A DNA stretch of 64,000 bases from the NCBI RefSeq assembly GCF_036226505.1, contig NZ_CP108484.1, forward strand, positions 2,542,001-2,606,000, in the 5' to 3' direction. Below the pieces are notes generated by a model. The model made no database searches and had not been told where the DNA came from. It was given only the letters and a program-made list of their open reading frames with translations. Below, one piece after another: positions 33,059 to 43,653 of the stretch. Each line of letters starts with the position of its first letter. Positions within the stretch are counted from its first letter, which is position 1. The translations under genes and the position numbers were made by a program. The stretch is from Kitasatospora sp. NBC_01246 (GTDB lineage: Bacteria; Actinomycetota; Actinomycetes; Streptomycetales; Streptomycetaceae).

Positions 33059-34519
33059 TCAGACCACCAGCGGGCGGTCCGTCGGGCGAATCGGGGCGGG
33101 CAGCGGGGTCTTGCCGCCCAGGTACTTGTCCACCGCGGCGGCGGCCGAACGGCCCTCCGCGATGGCCCAGACGATCAGCGACTGGCCACGACCGGCGTCC
33201 CCGCAGACGTAGACGCCATCGACATTGGTGGCGAACTTCCCGTCCCGGGCCACATTACCCCGAGCGTCCAGGTCGACGCCAAGCTGCTCGACCAGGCCGT
33301 TCTTCACGTCCGTGCCGGTGAAGCCCATGGCCAGGGTGACCAGCTGGGCCGGGATCGCCCGCTCGGTGCCGGGGACCGGCTCGAAGCGGCCGTCCCGGAA
33401 CTCGACCTCGACCAGGTGCAGCTCCTGGACGTTGCCGTCCTCGTCGCCCGTGAAGTGGGTGGTGTTGACGGCGTAGACCCGCTCGCCGCCCTCTTCGTGG
33501 GCCGAGGTGACCTTGTAGGTCATCGGCATGGTCGGCCAGGGCTGGTGGCCGGGGCGCTCGTCGCTGGGGCGCGGCATGATCTCCAGCTGGGTGACCGAGG
33601 CCGCCCCCTGGCGCAGCGCGGTGCCGAGGCAGTCCGCGCCGGTGTCGCCGCCGCCGATGACGATGACGTGCTTGCCCTTGGCGCTGATCGGCGAGTCGAC
33701 GAAGTCGCCCTCCTGCACCTTGTTGGCCAGCGGCAGGTACTCCATCGCCTGGTGGATGCCCTTGAGCTCGCGCCCGGGCACCGGCAGGTCGCGGGCGGTC
33801 GTCGCACCGGCGGCCACGACCACCGCGTCGAAGCGCTCGCGCAGCTGCTGGCCGGTGATGTCCTCGCCCACGTGGACGCCGGTGCGGAACCGGGTACCCT
33901 CCGCCCGCATCTGCTCGATGCGGCGGTTGATGTGGCGCTTCTCCATCTTGAACTCGGGGATGCCGTAGCGCAGCAGGCCGCCGACGCGGTCGGCGCGCTC
34001 GTACACCACCACGGTGTGCCCGGCCCGGGTGAGCTGCTGGGCGACGGCCAGGCCGGCCGGGCCGGAGCCCACCACGGCGACCGTCTTGCCGGAGAGCCGC
34101 TCGGGGATCTGCGGCGTGACGCCGCCCCGGTCCCAGGCCTTGTCGATGATGGTGACCTCGACGTTCTTGATGGTCACCGCGTCCTGGTTGATGCCCAGCA
34201 CGCACGCGGACTCGCAGGGAGCCGGGCAGAGCCGCCCGGTGAACTCCGGGAAGTTGTTGGTCGCGTGCAGCCGCTCGATCGCGCCGACGAAGTCGTCCCG
34301 GTAGGCCAGGTCGTTCCACTCGGGGATGAGGTTCCCGAGCGGGCAGCCGTTGTGGCAGAACGGGATGCCGCAGTCCATGCAGCGGCCGGCCTGCTTGCTG
34401 ATGATCGGCAGGAGGCTGCGTTCGACGTAGACCTCGTTCCAGTCCCGCAAACGGACGTCCACGGGCCGGCGCTCGGCCAGCTGCTTGCCGGTGGTCAGGA
34501 AGCCCTTGGGGTCAGCCAC
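33059..34519 (-). CDS. gltD: Glutamate synthase (NADPH), small subunit
   Basis: 486 residues from GTG, overlapping the gltB stop by 8 bases. It takes electrons from NADPH through FAD and passes them to the large subunit for glutamate formation. N-terminal Fe-S cysteines are Cys47, Cys50, Cys55 and Cys59 ([13 protein letters not shown]), with a second set in [14 protein letters not shown]. Two Rossmann dinucleotide sites follow: [14 protein letters not shown] for FAD and [15 protein letters not shown] for NADPH. The C-terminus has [18 protein letters not shown]. Translation is coupled to gltB. Confidence 0.97.
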   Translation of the reverse strand: MADPKGFLTTGKQLAERRPVDVRLRDWNEVYVERSLLPIISKQAGRCMDCGIPFCHNGCPLGNLIPEWNDLAYRDDFVGAIERLHATNNFPEFTGRLCPAPCESACVLGINQDAVTIKNVEVTIIDKAWDRGGVTPQIPERLSGKTVAVVGSGPAGLAVAQQLTRAGHTVVVYERADRVGGLLRYGIPEFKMEKRHINRRIEQMRAEGTRFRTGVHVGEDITGQQLRERFDAVVVAAGATTARDLPVPGRELKGIHQAMEYLPLANKVQEGDFVDSPISAKGKHVIVIGGGDTGADCLGTALRQGAASVTQLEIMPRPSDERPGHQPWPTMPMTYKVTSAHEEGGERVYAVNTTHFTGDEDGNVQELHLVEVEFRDGRFEPVPGTERAIPAQLVTLAMGFTGTDVKNGLVEQLGVDLDARGNVARDGKFATNVDGVYVCGDAGRGQSLIVWAIAEGRSAAAAVDKYLGGKTPLPAPIRPTDRPLVV

Positions 34520-37500
34520 GTGCCGCCTCCATCATCTTGCGAGTGGTCTCGGACTCGGAGAGTCCATCGCGCTCAGCGGCGTCCTTGGCGGCGAGCACAG
34601 CCTTGTAGTCGGTCGGCATGATCGTGGAGAAGCGGGAGACCCCGCTGCCCCAGTCGGCCAGGAGCTCGGCGGCGACGGTGGAGCCGGTCTCCTCGTAGTG
34701 CTGCTGCACGGTCTCCCGCAGCCATTCGCGGTCGGCGGCGCTGGGGGCCTCGATGCCCACCATGCCGTCGTTGACGTTCGCGGGCCGCAGGTCCAGCACG
34801 TAGGCGACGCCGCCGGACATGCCCGCCGCCAGGTTGCGCCCGGTCTCGCCGAGGATGACGACCCGGCCGCCGGTCATGTACTCCAGACCGTGGTCGCCGA
34901 CGCCCTCCACCACCAGGGTGGCACCGGAGTTGCGGACGGCGAAGCGCTCGCCGGCCTTGCCGCGCAGGTGCACGCGGCCGCTGGTGGCGCCGTAGCCGAT
35001 GGTGTTGCCGGCGATCACGTGGCTCTGCGCGTCGGCGCCGATCGCGGCCGCCTCGCGGGCCGGGCGGACGATCACCACGCCGCCGGAGAGGCCCTTGCCG
35101 ACGTAGTCGTTGGCGTCGCCCTCCAGGCGCAGCGTGATGCCCTTCGGCAGGAAGGCGCCGAACGACTGCCCGGCCGAGCCGGTGAAGGTGACGTCGATGG
35201 TCCCCTCCGGCAGGCCCTCGCCGCGGTACCGCTTGGTCACCTCGTGGCCGAGCATGGTGCCGACCGTGCGGTTGACGTTGCGGATCGGCAGCTGGATGCG
35301 GACGGCGTCGCCGCGCTCCAGGGCGTCCTGGGCGAGGTCGATCAGCTGGTTGTCCAGCGCCTTGTCGAGCGCGTGGTCCTGCGTGGTGGTGCGGTGCAGG
35401 GCCGCGCCCTCGGGCAGCTCGGGGACGTGGAACAGCGGCGCCAGGTCGAGCCCGGCGGCCTTCCAGTGCTCGATCGCGGCCTGGGCGTTGATGTGCTCGG
35501 CGTGGCCGACCGCTTCCTCGATCGTGCGGAAGCCCAGCTCGGCGAGGATCTCGCGGACCTCCTCGGCGATGAACTCGAAGAAGTTGACGACGAACTCGGG
35601 CTTGCCGGAGAAGCGCTCGCGCAGCACCGGGTTCTGGGTGGCGACGCCGACCGGGCAGGTGTCCAGGTGGCAGACGCGCATCATGATGCAGCCGGAGACG
35701 ACCAGCGGGGCGGTGGCGAAGCCGAACTCCTCGGCGCCCAGCAGCGCGGCGATGACGACGTCGCGGCCGGTCTTCAGCTGGCCGTCGGTCTGCACCACGA
35801 TGCGGTCGCGCAGGCCGTTGAGCAGCAGGGTCTGCTGGGTCTCGGCGAGGCCGAGCTCCCAGGGACCGCCCGCGTGCTTGAGCGAGGTGAGCGGCGAGGC
35901 GCCGGTGCCGCCGTCGTGGCCGGAGACCAGCACGACGTCCGCGTGCGCCTTGGAGACGCCGGCCGCGACCGTGCCGACGCCGACCTCGGAGACCAGCTTC
36001 ACGTGGATGCGGGCCGCCGGGTTGGCGTTCTTGAGGTCGTGGATCAGCTGGGCGAGGTCCTCGATGGAGTAGATGTCGTGGTGCGGCGGCGGGGAGATCA
36101 GGCCGACACCCGGGGTGGAGTGCCGGGTCTTGGCGACCCACGGGTAGACCTTGTGGCCGGGCAGCTGGCCGCCCTCGCCGGGCTTGGCGCCCTGGGCCAT
36201 CTTGATCTGGATGTCGTCCGCGTTGACCAGGTACTCGGAGGTGACGCCGAACCGGCCGGAGGCGACCTGCTTGATCGCCGAGCGGCGCTCGGGGTCGTAG
36301 AGGCGGTCCGGGTCCTCGCCGCCCTCACCGGTGTTGGACTTGCCGCCGAGCCGGTTCATCGCGATGGCCAGCGTCTCGTGCGCCTCCAGCGAGATGGAGC
36401 CGTAGGACATGGCACCGGTGGAGAAGCGCTTGACGATCTCGGAGACCGGCTCGACCTCGTCGACGGAGATCGGGGTGCGGCCGAGGGTGTCGAGGCGGAA
36501 CAGGCCGCGCAGCGTCATCAGGCGCTCGGACTGCTCGTTCACCCGGTCGGTGTACTGCTTGAAGATGTCGTACCGGCGGTTGCGGGTGGAGTGCTGCAGC
36601 CGGAAGACGGTGTCCGGGTCGAACAGGTGCGGCTCGCCCTCGCGGCGCCACTGGTACTCGCCGCCGATCTCCAGCGCGCGGTGCGCGGCGGGGATGCCGG
36701 AGGCGGGGTACGCCTTGGCGTGGCGGGCGGCCACCTCCTTGGCGATCTCGTCGAGGCCGATGCCGCCGAGCTTGGTGGTGGTGCCCGCGAAGTAGGCGCC
36801 GACCAGCTCCTGGGAGAGGCCGATCGCCTCGAAGACCTGCGCGCCGCGGTAGGAGGCGACGGTGGAGATGCCCATCTTGGACATGACCTTGAGCACGCCC
36901 TTGCCGAGCGCCTTGATCAGGTTCTTGATGGCCCGCTCGGGCTCGACGCCCTCGATGAAGACTCCCTGGGCGACGAGGTCCTCGACGGACTCCATGGCCA
37001 GGTACGGGTTGACCGCGCCGGCGCCGTAGCCGATCAGCAGCGCGACGTGGTGCACCTCGCGGACGTCGCCGGCCTCGACCAGCAGCGACACCTGGGTGCG
37101 CTGCTTGGTGCGGATCAGGTGGTGGTGGATCGCGGAGGTGAGCAGCAGCGAGGGGATCGGCGCGTGCTCGGCGTCCGAGTGCCGGTCCGAGAGCACCACG
37201 ATCCGGGCGCCGTCGGCGATCGCGGCGTCGGCCTCGGCGGCGATCTCGGCCAGCCGCGCGGCCAGGCCCTCGCCGCCGGTGGCGACCTTGTACAGGCCGG
37301 AGAGCGTGACGGCCTTGAGGCCGGGCTGGTCCCCGTCGTGGTTGATGTGGACGAGCTTGGCCAGCTCGTCGTTGTCGATCACCGGGAAGGTGATGCCGAC
37401 CGAGCGGCAGGAGGCGGCCTCGGCGGTCAGCAGGTTGCCCTCGGGGCCGAGGTTGCTCAGCAGCGAGGTGACGAGCTCCTCGCGGATGGCGTCCAGCGGC

Positions 37501-39128
37501 GGGTTGGTGACCTGCGCGAAGAGCTGCACGAAGTAGTCGAACAGCAGCCGCGGCTTCTCGGAGAGCGCCGCGATCGGGCTGTCGGTGCCCATCGAGCCGA
37601 GCGCCTCGCCACCGGTGCGGGCCATCGGCGCGAGGATGACCCGCAGCTCCTCCTCGGTGTACCCGAAGGTCTGCTGACGGCGGGTCACCGACGCGTGGGT
37701 GTGCGCGATGTGCTCGCGCTCGGGCAGCTTGGCGAGCTGGATCTGGCCGCCGTCGACCCACTCCGCGTAGGGGTGCTCGGACGCCAGCGCGGACTTGATC
37801 TCCTCGTCCTCGACGATGCGGTGCTCCGCGGTGTCGATGAGGAACATCTTGCCGGGCTGCAGCCGGCCCTTGCGGGCGACCTTCTCCTGCTCGATGTCGA
37901 GCACGCCGACCTCGGAGGAGAGGACGACCAGGCCGTCCTCGGTGATCCAGTAACGGGCCGGGCGCAGGCCGTTGCGGTCCAGCACGGCGCCGATCTGGGT
38001 GCCGTCGGTGAAGGTGACGCAGGCCGGGCCGTCCCAGGGCTCCATCAGGTTGGAGTGGTACTGGTAGAACGCGCGGCGGGCCGGCTCCATGGTGGCGTGG
38101 TTCTCCCACGCCTCCGGGATCATCATCAGCACCGAGTGCGGCAGCGAGCGTCCGCCGAGGTGGAGCAGCTCCAGGACCTCGTCGAAGGAGGCCGAGTCGG
38201 AGTGGTCCGGGGTGCAGATCGGGAAGATCCGGTCGAGCCCCTGCCCGTTCTTGTTGGCCGGGATGAGGTCGGTGGCGAGCTGGGACTCGCGGGCGGTCAT
38301 CCAGTTCCGGTTGCCCTTGACCGTGTTGATCTCGCCGTTGTGCGCGACGAAGCGGTACGGGTGGGCGAGCGGCCAGCTCGGGAAGGTGTTGGTGGAGAAG
38401 CGCGAGTGCACCAGGCCGAGCGCGGAGGCGTAGAGCCGGTCCGACAGGTCGGGGAAGAAGGGCTCCAGCTGGCCGGTGGTCAGCATGCCCTTGTAGACGA
38501 TGGTGCGCGCGGAGAGCGACGGGAAGTACACGCCGGCCTCGCGCTCGGAGCGCTTGCGGACGACGAAGGCGAGCCGGTCGAGGGTGATGCCCGCGCTGCC
38601 GTCCTTGGCCAGGAACACCTGGCGGAAGCGCGGCATCACCGAGCGGGCGGTGGCGCCCAGCAGGTCGGGGGTGACCGGGACGTCGCGCCAGCCGAGGACG
38701 GTGAGGTCCTCCTCCGCGGCGATGGCCTCGATCTGCGCGACGGCGGTGGCGGCGGCCTCGTCCTCGTCGGGCAGGAAGGCGATGCCGACCGCGTAGGAGC
38801 CGGCCGCGGGCAGCTCGAAGGAGACCTTGGCGCGCAGGAAGGCGTCGGGGACCTGGGTCAGGATGCCCGCGCCGTCACCGGAGTCCGGCTCGGCGCCGGT
38901 GGCACCCCGGTGCTCCAGGTTGCGCAGGACGGTGAGCGCCTGCTCGACGATCTTGTGGTCGGCGATGCCGGTCAGCGTGGCGACGAAGCCGACGCCACAG
39001 GCGTCGTGCTCGTTCCTCGGGTCGTACAGGCCCTGAGCAGCAGGTCGCGCATCCGGAACGAGCGCGTACGGCGGGCGGGCGGCGCCGGCCTGGGGCTCGT
39101 TGGCGGAGTGCATGGATGCAGACAGCAT
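34512..39128 (-). CDS. gltB: Glutamate synthase (NADPH), large subunit
   Basis: 1538 residues from ATG at 39128, which has GGGAGAG upstream; longer in-frame starts lack one. A propeptide of 43 residues precedes the glutamine amidotransferase nucleophile Cys44 ([10 protein letters not shown]). Then come the central domain, the FMN/2-oxoglutarate synthase domain ([38 protein letters not shown]), the 3Fe-4S cysteines in [15 protein letters not shown], and the GXGXG beta-helix domain. It transfers glutamine amide nitrogen to 2-oxoglutarate, the main ammonia-assimilation step with glutamine synthetase. Confidence 0.97.
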   Translation of the reverse strand: MLSASMHSANEPQAGAARPPYALVPDARPAAQGLYDPRNEHDACGVGFVATLTGIADHKIVEQALTVLRNLEHRGATGAEPDSGDGAGILTQVPDAFLRAKVSFELPAAGSYAVGIAFLPDEDEAAATAVAQIEAIAAEEDLTVLGWRDVPVTPDLLGATARSVMPRFRQVFLAKDGSAGITLDRLAFVVRKRSEREAGVYFPSLSARTIVYKGMLTTGQLEPFFPDLSDRLYASALGLVHSRFSTNTFPSWPLAHPYRFVAHNGEINTVKGNRNWMTARESQLATDLIPANKNGQGLDRIFPICTPDHSDSASFDEVLELLHLGGRSLPHSVLMMIPEAWENHATMEPARRAFYQYHSNLMEPWDGPACVTFTDGTQIGAVLDRNGLRPARYWITEDGLVVLSSEVGVLDIEQEKVARKGRLQPGKMFLIDTAEHRIVEDEEIKSALASEHPYAEWVDGGQIQLAKLPEREHIAHTHASVTRRQQTFGYTEEELRVILAPMARTGGEALGSMGTDSPIAALSEKPRLLFDYFVQLFAQVTNPPLDAIREELVTSLLSNLGPEGNLLTAEAASCRSVGITFPVIDNDELAKLVHINHDGDQPGLKAVTLSGLYKVATGGEGLAARLAEIAAEADAAIADGARIVVLSDRHSDAEHAPIPSLLLTSAIHHHLIRTKQRTQVSLLVEAGDVREVHHVALLIGYGAGAVNPYLAMESVEDLVAQGVFIEGVEPERAIKNLIKALGKGVLKVMSKMGISTVASYRGAQVFEAIGLSQELVGAYFAGTTTKLGGIGLDEIAKEVAARHAKAYPASGIPAAHRALEIGGEYQWRREGEPHLFDPDTVFRLQHSTRNRRYDIFKQYTDRVNEQSERLMTLRGLFRLDTLGRTPISVDEVEPVSEIVKRFSTGAMSYGSISLEAHETLAIAMNRLGGKSNTGEGGEDPDRLYDPERRSAIKQVASGRFGVTSEYLVNADDIQIKMAQGAKPGEGGQLPGHKVYPWVAKTRHSTPGVGLISPPPHHDIYSIEDLAQLIHDLKNANPAARIHVKLVSEVGVGTVAAGVSKAHADVVLVSGHDGGTGASPLTSLKHAGGPWELGLAETQQTLLLNGLRDRIVVQTDGQLKTGRDVVIAALLGAEEFGFATAPLVVSGCIMMRVCHLDTCPVGVATQNPVLRERFSGKPEFVVNFFEFIAEEVREILAELGFRTIEEAVGHAEHINAQAAIEHWKAAGLDLAPLFHVPELPEGAALHRTTTQDHALDKALDNQLIDLAQDALERGDAVRIQLPIRNVNRTVGTMLGHEVTKRYRGEGLPEGTIDVTFTGSAGQSFGAFLPKGITLRLEGDANDYVGKGLSGGVVIVRPAREAAAIGADAQSHVIAGNTIGYGATSGRVHLRGKAGERFAVRNSGATLVVEGVGDHGLEYMTGGRVVILGETGRNLAAGMSGGVAYVLDLRPANVNDGMVGIEAPSAADREWLRETVQQHYEETGSTVAAELLADWGSGVSRFSTIMPTDYKAVLAAKDAAERDGLSESETTRKMMEAARG

Positions 39129-39598
39129 CGGCTCTCCCGTCGTCGTCTTGAGCAATGAGCTTCGTGCAATAGGGACGACGTTGGCCCTCTGCGATTTCGT
39201 GCAGGTTACATGATGCCGGAGATCCCGAGAAGTGGAACATCTCGTCCATATGGCGGACATGACCCCAGGTCAGGGGCTATTACCGGCGAGTAGTGCGAGC
39301 GGGAGGAGTCGGTTTGCCGACTGCGCGCTCCTTCCAGTGTGCCCGTGCCGCGGAGGACCGAAACGGGACCGAAATCCCCCGTCGACAAGATCGCCACGAG
39401 CGCGCCTGCGATTCGATCCTCCGGGGCCGATCGGACCGAAGGAATCCTCGGACCGGCGGCTCTTCGGCCGATACTAGGACGACCGGGCATCCGGGCCCAT
39501 GTGCGGAACGTCACGCGCTGCACAGCATAACCATGCAGCCTGCTGTAGCAATCGACGATTCCCCGCCCCGGCCGCCACAGCGCCCCGGCGGGCCCCGG
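39129..39598 (-). promoter_or_regulatory. 470-bp region upstream of gltB
   Basis: No gene is seen. It must hold the gltB promoter. On the + strand there is a CCATATGG palindrome (39246-39253) inside GTCCATATGGCGGAC, and ACCCCAGGTCAGGGG near 39262. Both are modest dyads that might be operator sites. No convincing -35/-10 pair or GlnR box was found. The part beyond 39300 is ordinary GC-rich sequence. Confidence 0.4.
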
Positions 39599-40336
39599 TC
39601 AGCCGACCTGCCCGCCGATGAGCATGCCCAGCAGATACGTCACCGCGGCCGCCGCCCCGCCCAGCACCAGCTGCCGCAGCCCGCTGAACCACCAGGTCCG
39701 CGCCGTCACCCGGGCGACCACCGCACCGCAGAGGAAGAGGCCGCCCGTCGCGAGCAGCACCGCGGGCAGCAGCGAGGTCGCTCCCAGCAGGTACGGCAGC
39801 AGCGGCAGCAGCGCGCCGACCGCGAAGCAGACGAACGAGGACCCGGCCGCGACCCACGGCGAGGGCAGGTCGTTGGGGTCCACCCCCAGCTCCTCCCGGG
39901 CGTGGACCTCCAGGGTCCGCTCCGGATCCGCGGAGAGCTGCCGGGCCACCTCGCGCGCCAGCTCCGGATCGACCCCGCGCGAGGCGTAGAGCTCGGCCAG
40001 CTCGGCCAGCTCGCCCTGCGGGTTGCGGCGCAGCTCCAGCCGCTCGGCCTCGATCTCCGCCTGCACCAGCTCGCGCTGCGAGGCCACCGAGGTGTACTCC
40101 CCCGCCGCCATCGAGCAGGCACCGGCCGCCAGACCGGCGAGGCCGGTGATCACCACCGTGCCGCTGGAGGCCGCGCCCCCGACGACGCCGGTCATCAGCG
40201 CGAAGTTGGAGACCAGCCCGTCCATCGCACCGAACACCGCCGGCCGCAGCCAGCCGCCGTTCACATCGCGGTGGTGCCCTGCGGCGGGCACGCGGGGGTG
40301 TTGCCCGGCCTCGGGTTCAAGGGTGGTCACGCTCAC
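39599..40336 (-). CDS. VIT1/CCC1-family membrane transporter
   Basis: 245 residues from GTG at 40336. Five membrane segments are visible: two near the N-terminus (LRPAVFGAMDGLVSNFALMTGV, SSGTVVITGLAGLAAGACSMAAGEYTS) and three after residue 150. The conserved VIT motifs DGLVSNFAL and GACSMAAGEYTS are intact. The intervening cytoplasmic domain (ELVQAEIEAERLELRRNPQGELAELAELY) carries the Glu-rich metal-binding helices. The family moves Fe2+ or Mn2+ out of the cytoplasm or into stores. It is located between gltB and lgt, with no obvious operon partner. Confidence 0.9.
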   Translation of the reverse strand: MSVTTLEPEAGQHPRVPAAGHHRDVNGGWLRPAVFGAMDGLVSNFALMTGVVGGAASSGTVVITGLAGLAAGACSMAAGEYTSVASQRELVQAEIEAERLELRRNPQGELAELAELYASRGVDPELAREVARQLSADPERTLEVHAREELGVDPNDLPSPWVAAGSSFVCFAVGALLPLLPYLLGATSLLPAVLLATGGLFLCGAVVARVTARTWWFSGLRQLVLGGAAAAVTYLLGMLIGGQVG

Positions 40337-40483
40337 GGTCCCGGGTCTCCGTCCGATCGTCCGACGACCCGAACGTAGTCCTTCCGGCCTGGGCACTTCC
40401 AGCAAAGTAAGGCTGTCCGAACACACCTCCGGCCGCCCTCCGCGGAAGTCGGGAGAACGGCCGGTGGCAGGGGAAAGAGCTGG

Positions 40484-41464
40484 TCAGGTGAGGTTCTTGG
40501 CGTCCTTGTCGGCACTCCCGGCGACGGACCGGGCCGACTCGCCGTCCACCTTTTTGTCCGAGGGGCGAGACGCCACCGGGCTGTCACCCGAGGAACCCGG
40601 AGCCTCCACGGGCTCGGCGGCGTCGGACGGGCCGGTCACGGTCGGGTCGATGGTCGCCGGGTCCTCCCGGCCGGGGTGCTTCTTGCCGACGATCACGAGG
40701 TAGACGACGGCGGAGATGAAGACCGCGATCGCCACCCAGTCGTTGAGCCGCAGCCCGAAGAAGGTGTGCGCCTCGTCGATCCGCAGCCACTCGGTCCAGA
40801 ACCGGCCGACCGTGTACGCGGCCACGTACAGCGCGAAGGCCCGGCCGTGGCCGAGGGTGAACCGGCGGTCCGCCCAGATCACCAGCGCCGCGACGCCCAC
40901 GCACCAGAGCGACTCGTAGAGGAAGGTCGGGTGGTAGATCCCGGTGACCACCTCGCCGTTGGGCAGCGTCTTGTCGATCTCCAGGCCCCACGGCAGCGTG
41001 GTCTCCCGGCCGTACAGCTCCTGGTTGAACCAGTTGCCCCAGCGGCCGAGCGCCTGGGCCAGCGCGATGCCCGGCGCGATGGCGTCGGCGTAGGCGGGCA
41101 GCGGCACGCCCCGGCGGCGGGCACCGATCCAGGCGCCGACCGCGCCGAACGCGATCGCACCCCAGATCCCGAGGCCGCCCTCCCAGATCTTGAAGGCGTT
41201 CCAGGGGTTCTTCCCCTCGCCGAAGTAGAGCTGGTTGTCGGTGATCACGTGGTAGAGCCGGCCGCCGACCAGGCCGAAGGGCACGGCCCAGACGGCGATG
41301 TCGCCGACCGTGTGCTTGCCGCCACCACGGGCGACCCAGCGCTTGCTGCCGAGCCAGACGGCGACGACGACACCGAGGATGATGCAGAAGGCGTAGGCGC
41401 GCAGCGGGATCGGTCCGATGTAGAGGACACCCCGCGACGGGCTGGGAATGTAGGCGATATCCAT
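40484..41464 (-). CDS. lgt: Prolipoprotein diacylglyceryl transferase
   Basis: 326 residues from ATG at 41464 (MDIAYIPSPSRGVLYIG), with GGAG upstream. The Lgt signature GRWGNWFNQELYG is present, along with seven membrane segments and the HPTFLYES motif. It transfers diacylglycerol from phosphatidylglycerol to the lipobox Cys of prolipoproteins, such as LivK and the VWA lipoprotein in this window. The C-terminal 70 residues are a charged, Ser/Ala/Asp-rich tail common in actinobacterial Lgt. It probably belongs to the same transcript direction as the trp genes upstream. Confidence 0.96.
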   Translation of the reverse strand: MDIAYIPSPSRGVLYIGPIPLRAYAFCIILGVVVAVWLGSKRWVARGGGKHTVGDIAVWAVPFGLVGGRLYHVITDNQLYFGEGKNPWNAFKIWEGGLGIWGAIAFGAVGAWIGARRRGVPLPAYADAIAPGIALAQALGRWGNWFNQELYGRETTLPWGLEIDKTLPNGEVVTGIYHPTFLYESLWCVGVAALVIWADRRFTLGHGRAFALYVAAYTVGRFWTEWLRIDEAHTFFGLRLNDWVAIAVFISAVVYLVIVGKKHPGREDPATIDPTVTGPSDAAEPVEAPGSSGDSPVASRPSDKKVDGESARSVAGSADKDAKNLT

Positions 41465-41626
41465 GGCAGCTCCGACGCTACAGGGTCGGCGGCCCGCCCC
41501 GGTCACCCCGCGGGTCACAGATCCCGAACAACAGGGTGCCGGGCGCCGGACGCCGGGCCGGACGCCGGACGCACCGCCACCCGCTCCGGACGGGGAGGGG
41601 CGGCGGGCGACCGGCCGGGGCCGGCC

Positions 41627-42490
41627 TCAGCCGGCGTTCGGCGACGGGTTGTTGCTCTCCGGCGCGGTGCCGGTCGGCGCCGGGGACTGCCCGTGCGAAC
41701 CCGGTGTGCCCAGCTTCTTGCCCTGGTTGGCGGCGTCCACCCACGCGACCAGGTTCTGCGGGGTGATCTCCTCGTTGCCGTTCTTCGGGTAGATCGGCTG
41801 GCCGTTGAGCAGCACCGTCGGCGTCGACTTGTAGCTGGACTTGTCGAAGTCCTGCTGCACCGCGGAGACCCACCCGCCGTAGGTGTTGTCGTTGACGCAG
41901 GCCTCGAAGGCCGGCGTGGCCAGGCCGTCGACCTGCTTGGCGAGGTTGATCAGGGTGGCCTTGTCGCCGAAGGCGTCGTTGGTCTCGTCCGGCTGGTTGC
42001 GGTAGAGCACGTCGTGGTAGTCGCGGAAGTGCCCGGCCTGCTGGGCGCAGCCCAGCGCGTTGGCCCCGGCCTTGGAGCCCTTGCCGGGCACCGCCCGGTC
42101 GATGAACGAGACGATGTGGTAGTTGGTGTAGATCTTGCCCGCGTCTTCCAACTGGTCGATGGTGGAGGCGAATTCACGCTCGAAGGTGCCGCAGGCGGGG
42201 CAGCGCGGGTCCTCGTAGACGGTGAGCACGGCCGGGGCGTCGGCGGCGCCGACCGGGACGGCGAGGTTCTTGTCGCCGATGGTGCCGGCCGGTGCGGCGG
42301 TCGGGGTCTCCGGCTTGGAGCGCCCGTTCTGCACCACGACGCCGGTCACCACGGCGGCGGCGATCACCGCCAGCACCACACCGCCGATCACCAGCTTCTT
42401 CTTGCGCCGGCCGCGGGCCTCGTCGGCCGCCCGGTCCGCCAGCATCCGCTCGCGGGCGGTGCGCTTGCCTTCTCGGTTCTTCTCGCTCAT
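41627..42490 (-). CDS. DsbA-like thiol-disulfide oxidoreductase, membrane-anchored
   Basis: 287 residues from ATG at 42490, preceded by AAGGCG. A basic cytoplasmic N-terminus is followed by one membrane helix (about 33-53), a linker, and an extracytoplasmic thioredoxin-fold domain of DsbA type with the active site CPAC at 97-100 (YEDPRCPACGTFEREF). STPTVLLNGQPIYP holds the cis-Pro. A Pro/Ser/Asn-rich tail ends the protein. It should oxidise or isomerise disulfides in exported proteins, recycled by the MauE-like protein encoded directly upstream. A 17-bp duplication covers its start region. Confidence 0.93.
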   Translation of the reverse strand: MSEKNREGKRTARERMLADRAADEARGRRKKKLVIGGVVLAVIAAAVVTGVVVQNGRSKPETPTAAPAGTIGDKNLAVPVGAADAPAVLTVYEDPRCPACGTFEREFASTIDQLEDAGKIYTNYHIVSFIDRAVPGKGSKAGANALGCAQQAGHFRDYHDVLYRNQPDETNDAFGDKATLINLAKQVDGLATPAFEACVNDNTYGGWVSAVQQDFDKSSYKSTPTVLLNGQPIYPKNGNEEITPQNLVAWVDAANQGKKLGTPGSHGQSPAPTGTAPESNNPSPNAG

Positions 42491-42525
42491 CGCCTTGACA
42501 TCCACTGTTCGCCTTGACATCCACT
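42490..42525. repeat. 17-bp tandem duplication of the dsbA-like gene's start region
   Basis: TCGCCTTGACATCCACT occurs at 42490-42506 and again at 42509-42525, with 2 bases between. On the coding (-) strand each copy carries the AAGGCG ribosome site of the gene. Confidence 0.85.
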
Positions 42526-42564
42526 AGCGGGGAAAGGGGTGTGGGGATGGGTGCCCGCGGCCGC

Positions 42565-43077
42565 TCAGGCCGCCAGCCAGCCGTCCACCGAGAACTTGGT
42601 GCGGGGGCGCCAGATCAGCCAGCCGGCCAGGAGCAGGAACCCGGTGTCGCGCAGGATCTCCTGGAGGTACTCGGTCTGCGAGGCGTCCACCGCCCCGCCG
42701 CCGCCGAAGCAGCCGCAGTCGATCGAGATGCCGCGCGCCCAGGCCGAGGCGATCCCGGCGATGAAGGCGAGCAGCAGCAGCGCGGACACGCCCGCGACCA
42801 GCCGGACACCGAGCCCGATCACCAGCAGCAGCGCGAGCGCCAGCTCCAGGAAAGGCAGGGCGTAGCCGACCGGCTTGACCAGCGACTCGGGCAGGATCTC
42901 GTACGCGCGGACCGCCTGGGCCGCCTCCGCCGGATCGGCGATCTTGGCCAGTCCGGCCCAGCCCCAGACCACGGCGAGGCCGAGCCGGGCGGCGGTGCCG
43001 ATCCACTCCGTCCAGGCCGGCCACGGACGCCGGGCCGCCGGCTCGGTCTGGCTGAGGTGCGCTGCCGGGCCGGCCAT
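42565..43077 (-). CDS. MauE/DoxX-like redox-associated membrane protein
   Basis: 170 residues from ATG at 43077, which has GAGGGGGG upstream; a GTG at 43107 is the alternative. Four hydrophobic segments and a cysteine pair (ISIDCGCFGG, Cys121 and Cys123) match the MauE methylamine-utilisation family, which works like DsbB/VKOR in passing electrons to or from thioredoxin-like partners. The gene is followed by the DsbA-like gene on the same strand, so the two form a probable extracytoplasmic redox pair. Confidence 0.88.
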   Translation of the reverse strand: MAGPAAHLSQTEPAARRPWPAWTEWIGTAARLGLAVVWGWAGLAKIADPAEAAQAVRAYEILPESLVKPVGYALPFLELALALLLVIGLGVRLVAGVSALLLLAFIAGIASAWARGISIDCGCFGGGGAVDASQTEYLQEILRDTGFLLLAGWLIWRPRTKFSVDGWLAA

Positions 43078-43112
43078 CGGGAAACCCCCCTCGGGAAACA
43101 CGTTCACTTCCT

Positions 43113-43144
43113 GAGGAACCGTAAGGGATGAAGGGTGGTTCCTC
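43113..43144 (-). terminator. Hairpin upstream of the MauE-like gene
   Basis: GAGGAACC (43113-43120) pairs with GGTTCCTC (43137-43144), 16-base loop. It lies between the small secreted-protein gene and the MauE-like gene and may separate them or structure the leader. Confidence 0.5.
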
Positions 43145-43202
43145 CATATTCAGGAATTAAGCCGGATGAGTGACGTCTGATGGCGTTCTGTCCGAATGTG
43201 TT

Positions 43203-43460
43203 CTAGCGCCCGTTCGGGTCGCAGCCCGGCGGGCGCCCGGGGTCGTAGAGGTCCGGGCGGCTCTCGTGCGCCGAGCGCGTCGCCCGCGCCACCGCGTCCA
43301 CCCGGGCCGCCTCGGCGCAGACGTACGCGTCCCGCTCGGCCCGCTCCGCCCCCCGCCTGGCCAGCGCGTGTCCCACCGCGGTGTCCGCCCCGACCGCCGC
43401 GGACAGGGCCAGCACGGCGGCCGCCGCCCGCAGCAGGACGGCTCGCTGCAGACCCGGCAC
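43203..43460 (-). CDS. Small secreted or anchored protein of unknown function
   Basis: 85 residues from GTG at 43460, with AAGGGG upstream. An N-terminal hydrophobic stretch (AVLLRAAAAVLALSAAVGA) is followed by a charged, Arg/Ala/Glu-rich helix with one Cys (DAYVCAEAARVDAVARATRSA) and a tail YDPGRPPGCDPNGR. I recognise no family. Its place between trpA and the redox pair, and the plausible signal, support a real gene. Confidence 0.6.
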   Translation of the reverse strand: MPGLQRAVLLRAAAAVLALSAAVGADTAVGHALARRGAERAERDAYVCAEAARVDAVARATRSAHESRPDLYDPGRPPGCDPNGR

Positions 43461-43590
43461 CGGCGGACCCCTTCCGTTCGCTTCACGCCCCCGTACACGT
43501 GGTTCGTGCACTCGTCCCTCCACTCAACGCCGGTCAACCCCACCTGATGCGTCGGAGCCGCCTTGTTCACCCGTTCGGGTCCGGCCGGGC

Positions 43591-43640
43591 ACGCCGACGG
43601 CCCGTCGCCCCCTCCGGAGGGGGCGACGGGCCGTCGGCGT
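43591..43640 (-). terminator. 50-bp perfect palindrome terminating the trp operon
   Basis: Bases 43591-43615 are the exact reverse complement of 43616-43640, giving a stem of over 20 bp with a tight loop, 13 bases after the trpA stop. Confidence 0.9.
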
Positions 43641-43653
43641 CGGACGCGGGTGC

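Noticed and set aside
34485..39158. Open frame of 1,557 codons on the + strand across gltB
   Set aside because: It lies wholly opposite the well-supported gltB gene; such long opposite-strand frames are an artefact of high third-position GC. The encoded residues show no motifs.
39129..39598. GlnR box upstream of gltB (GTTACATGATGCCGGA near 39208)
   Set aside because: The a-site GTTAC is present but the b-site should resemble GAAAC and reads CCGGA; the second half is missing too.
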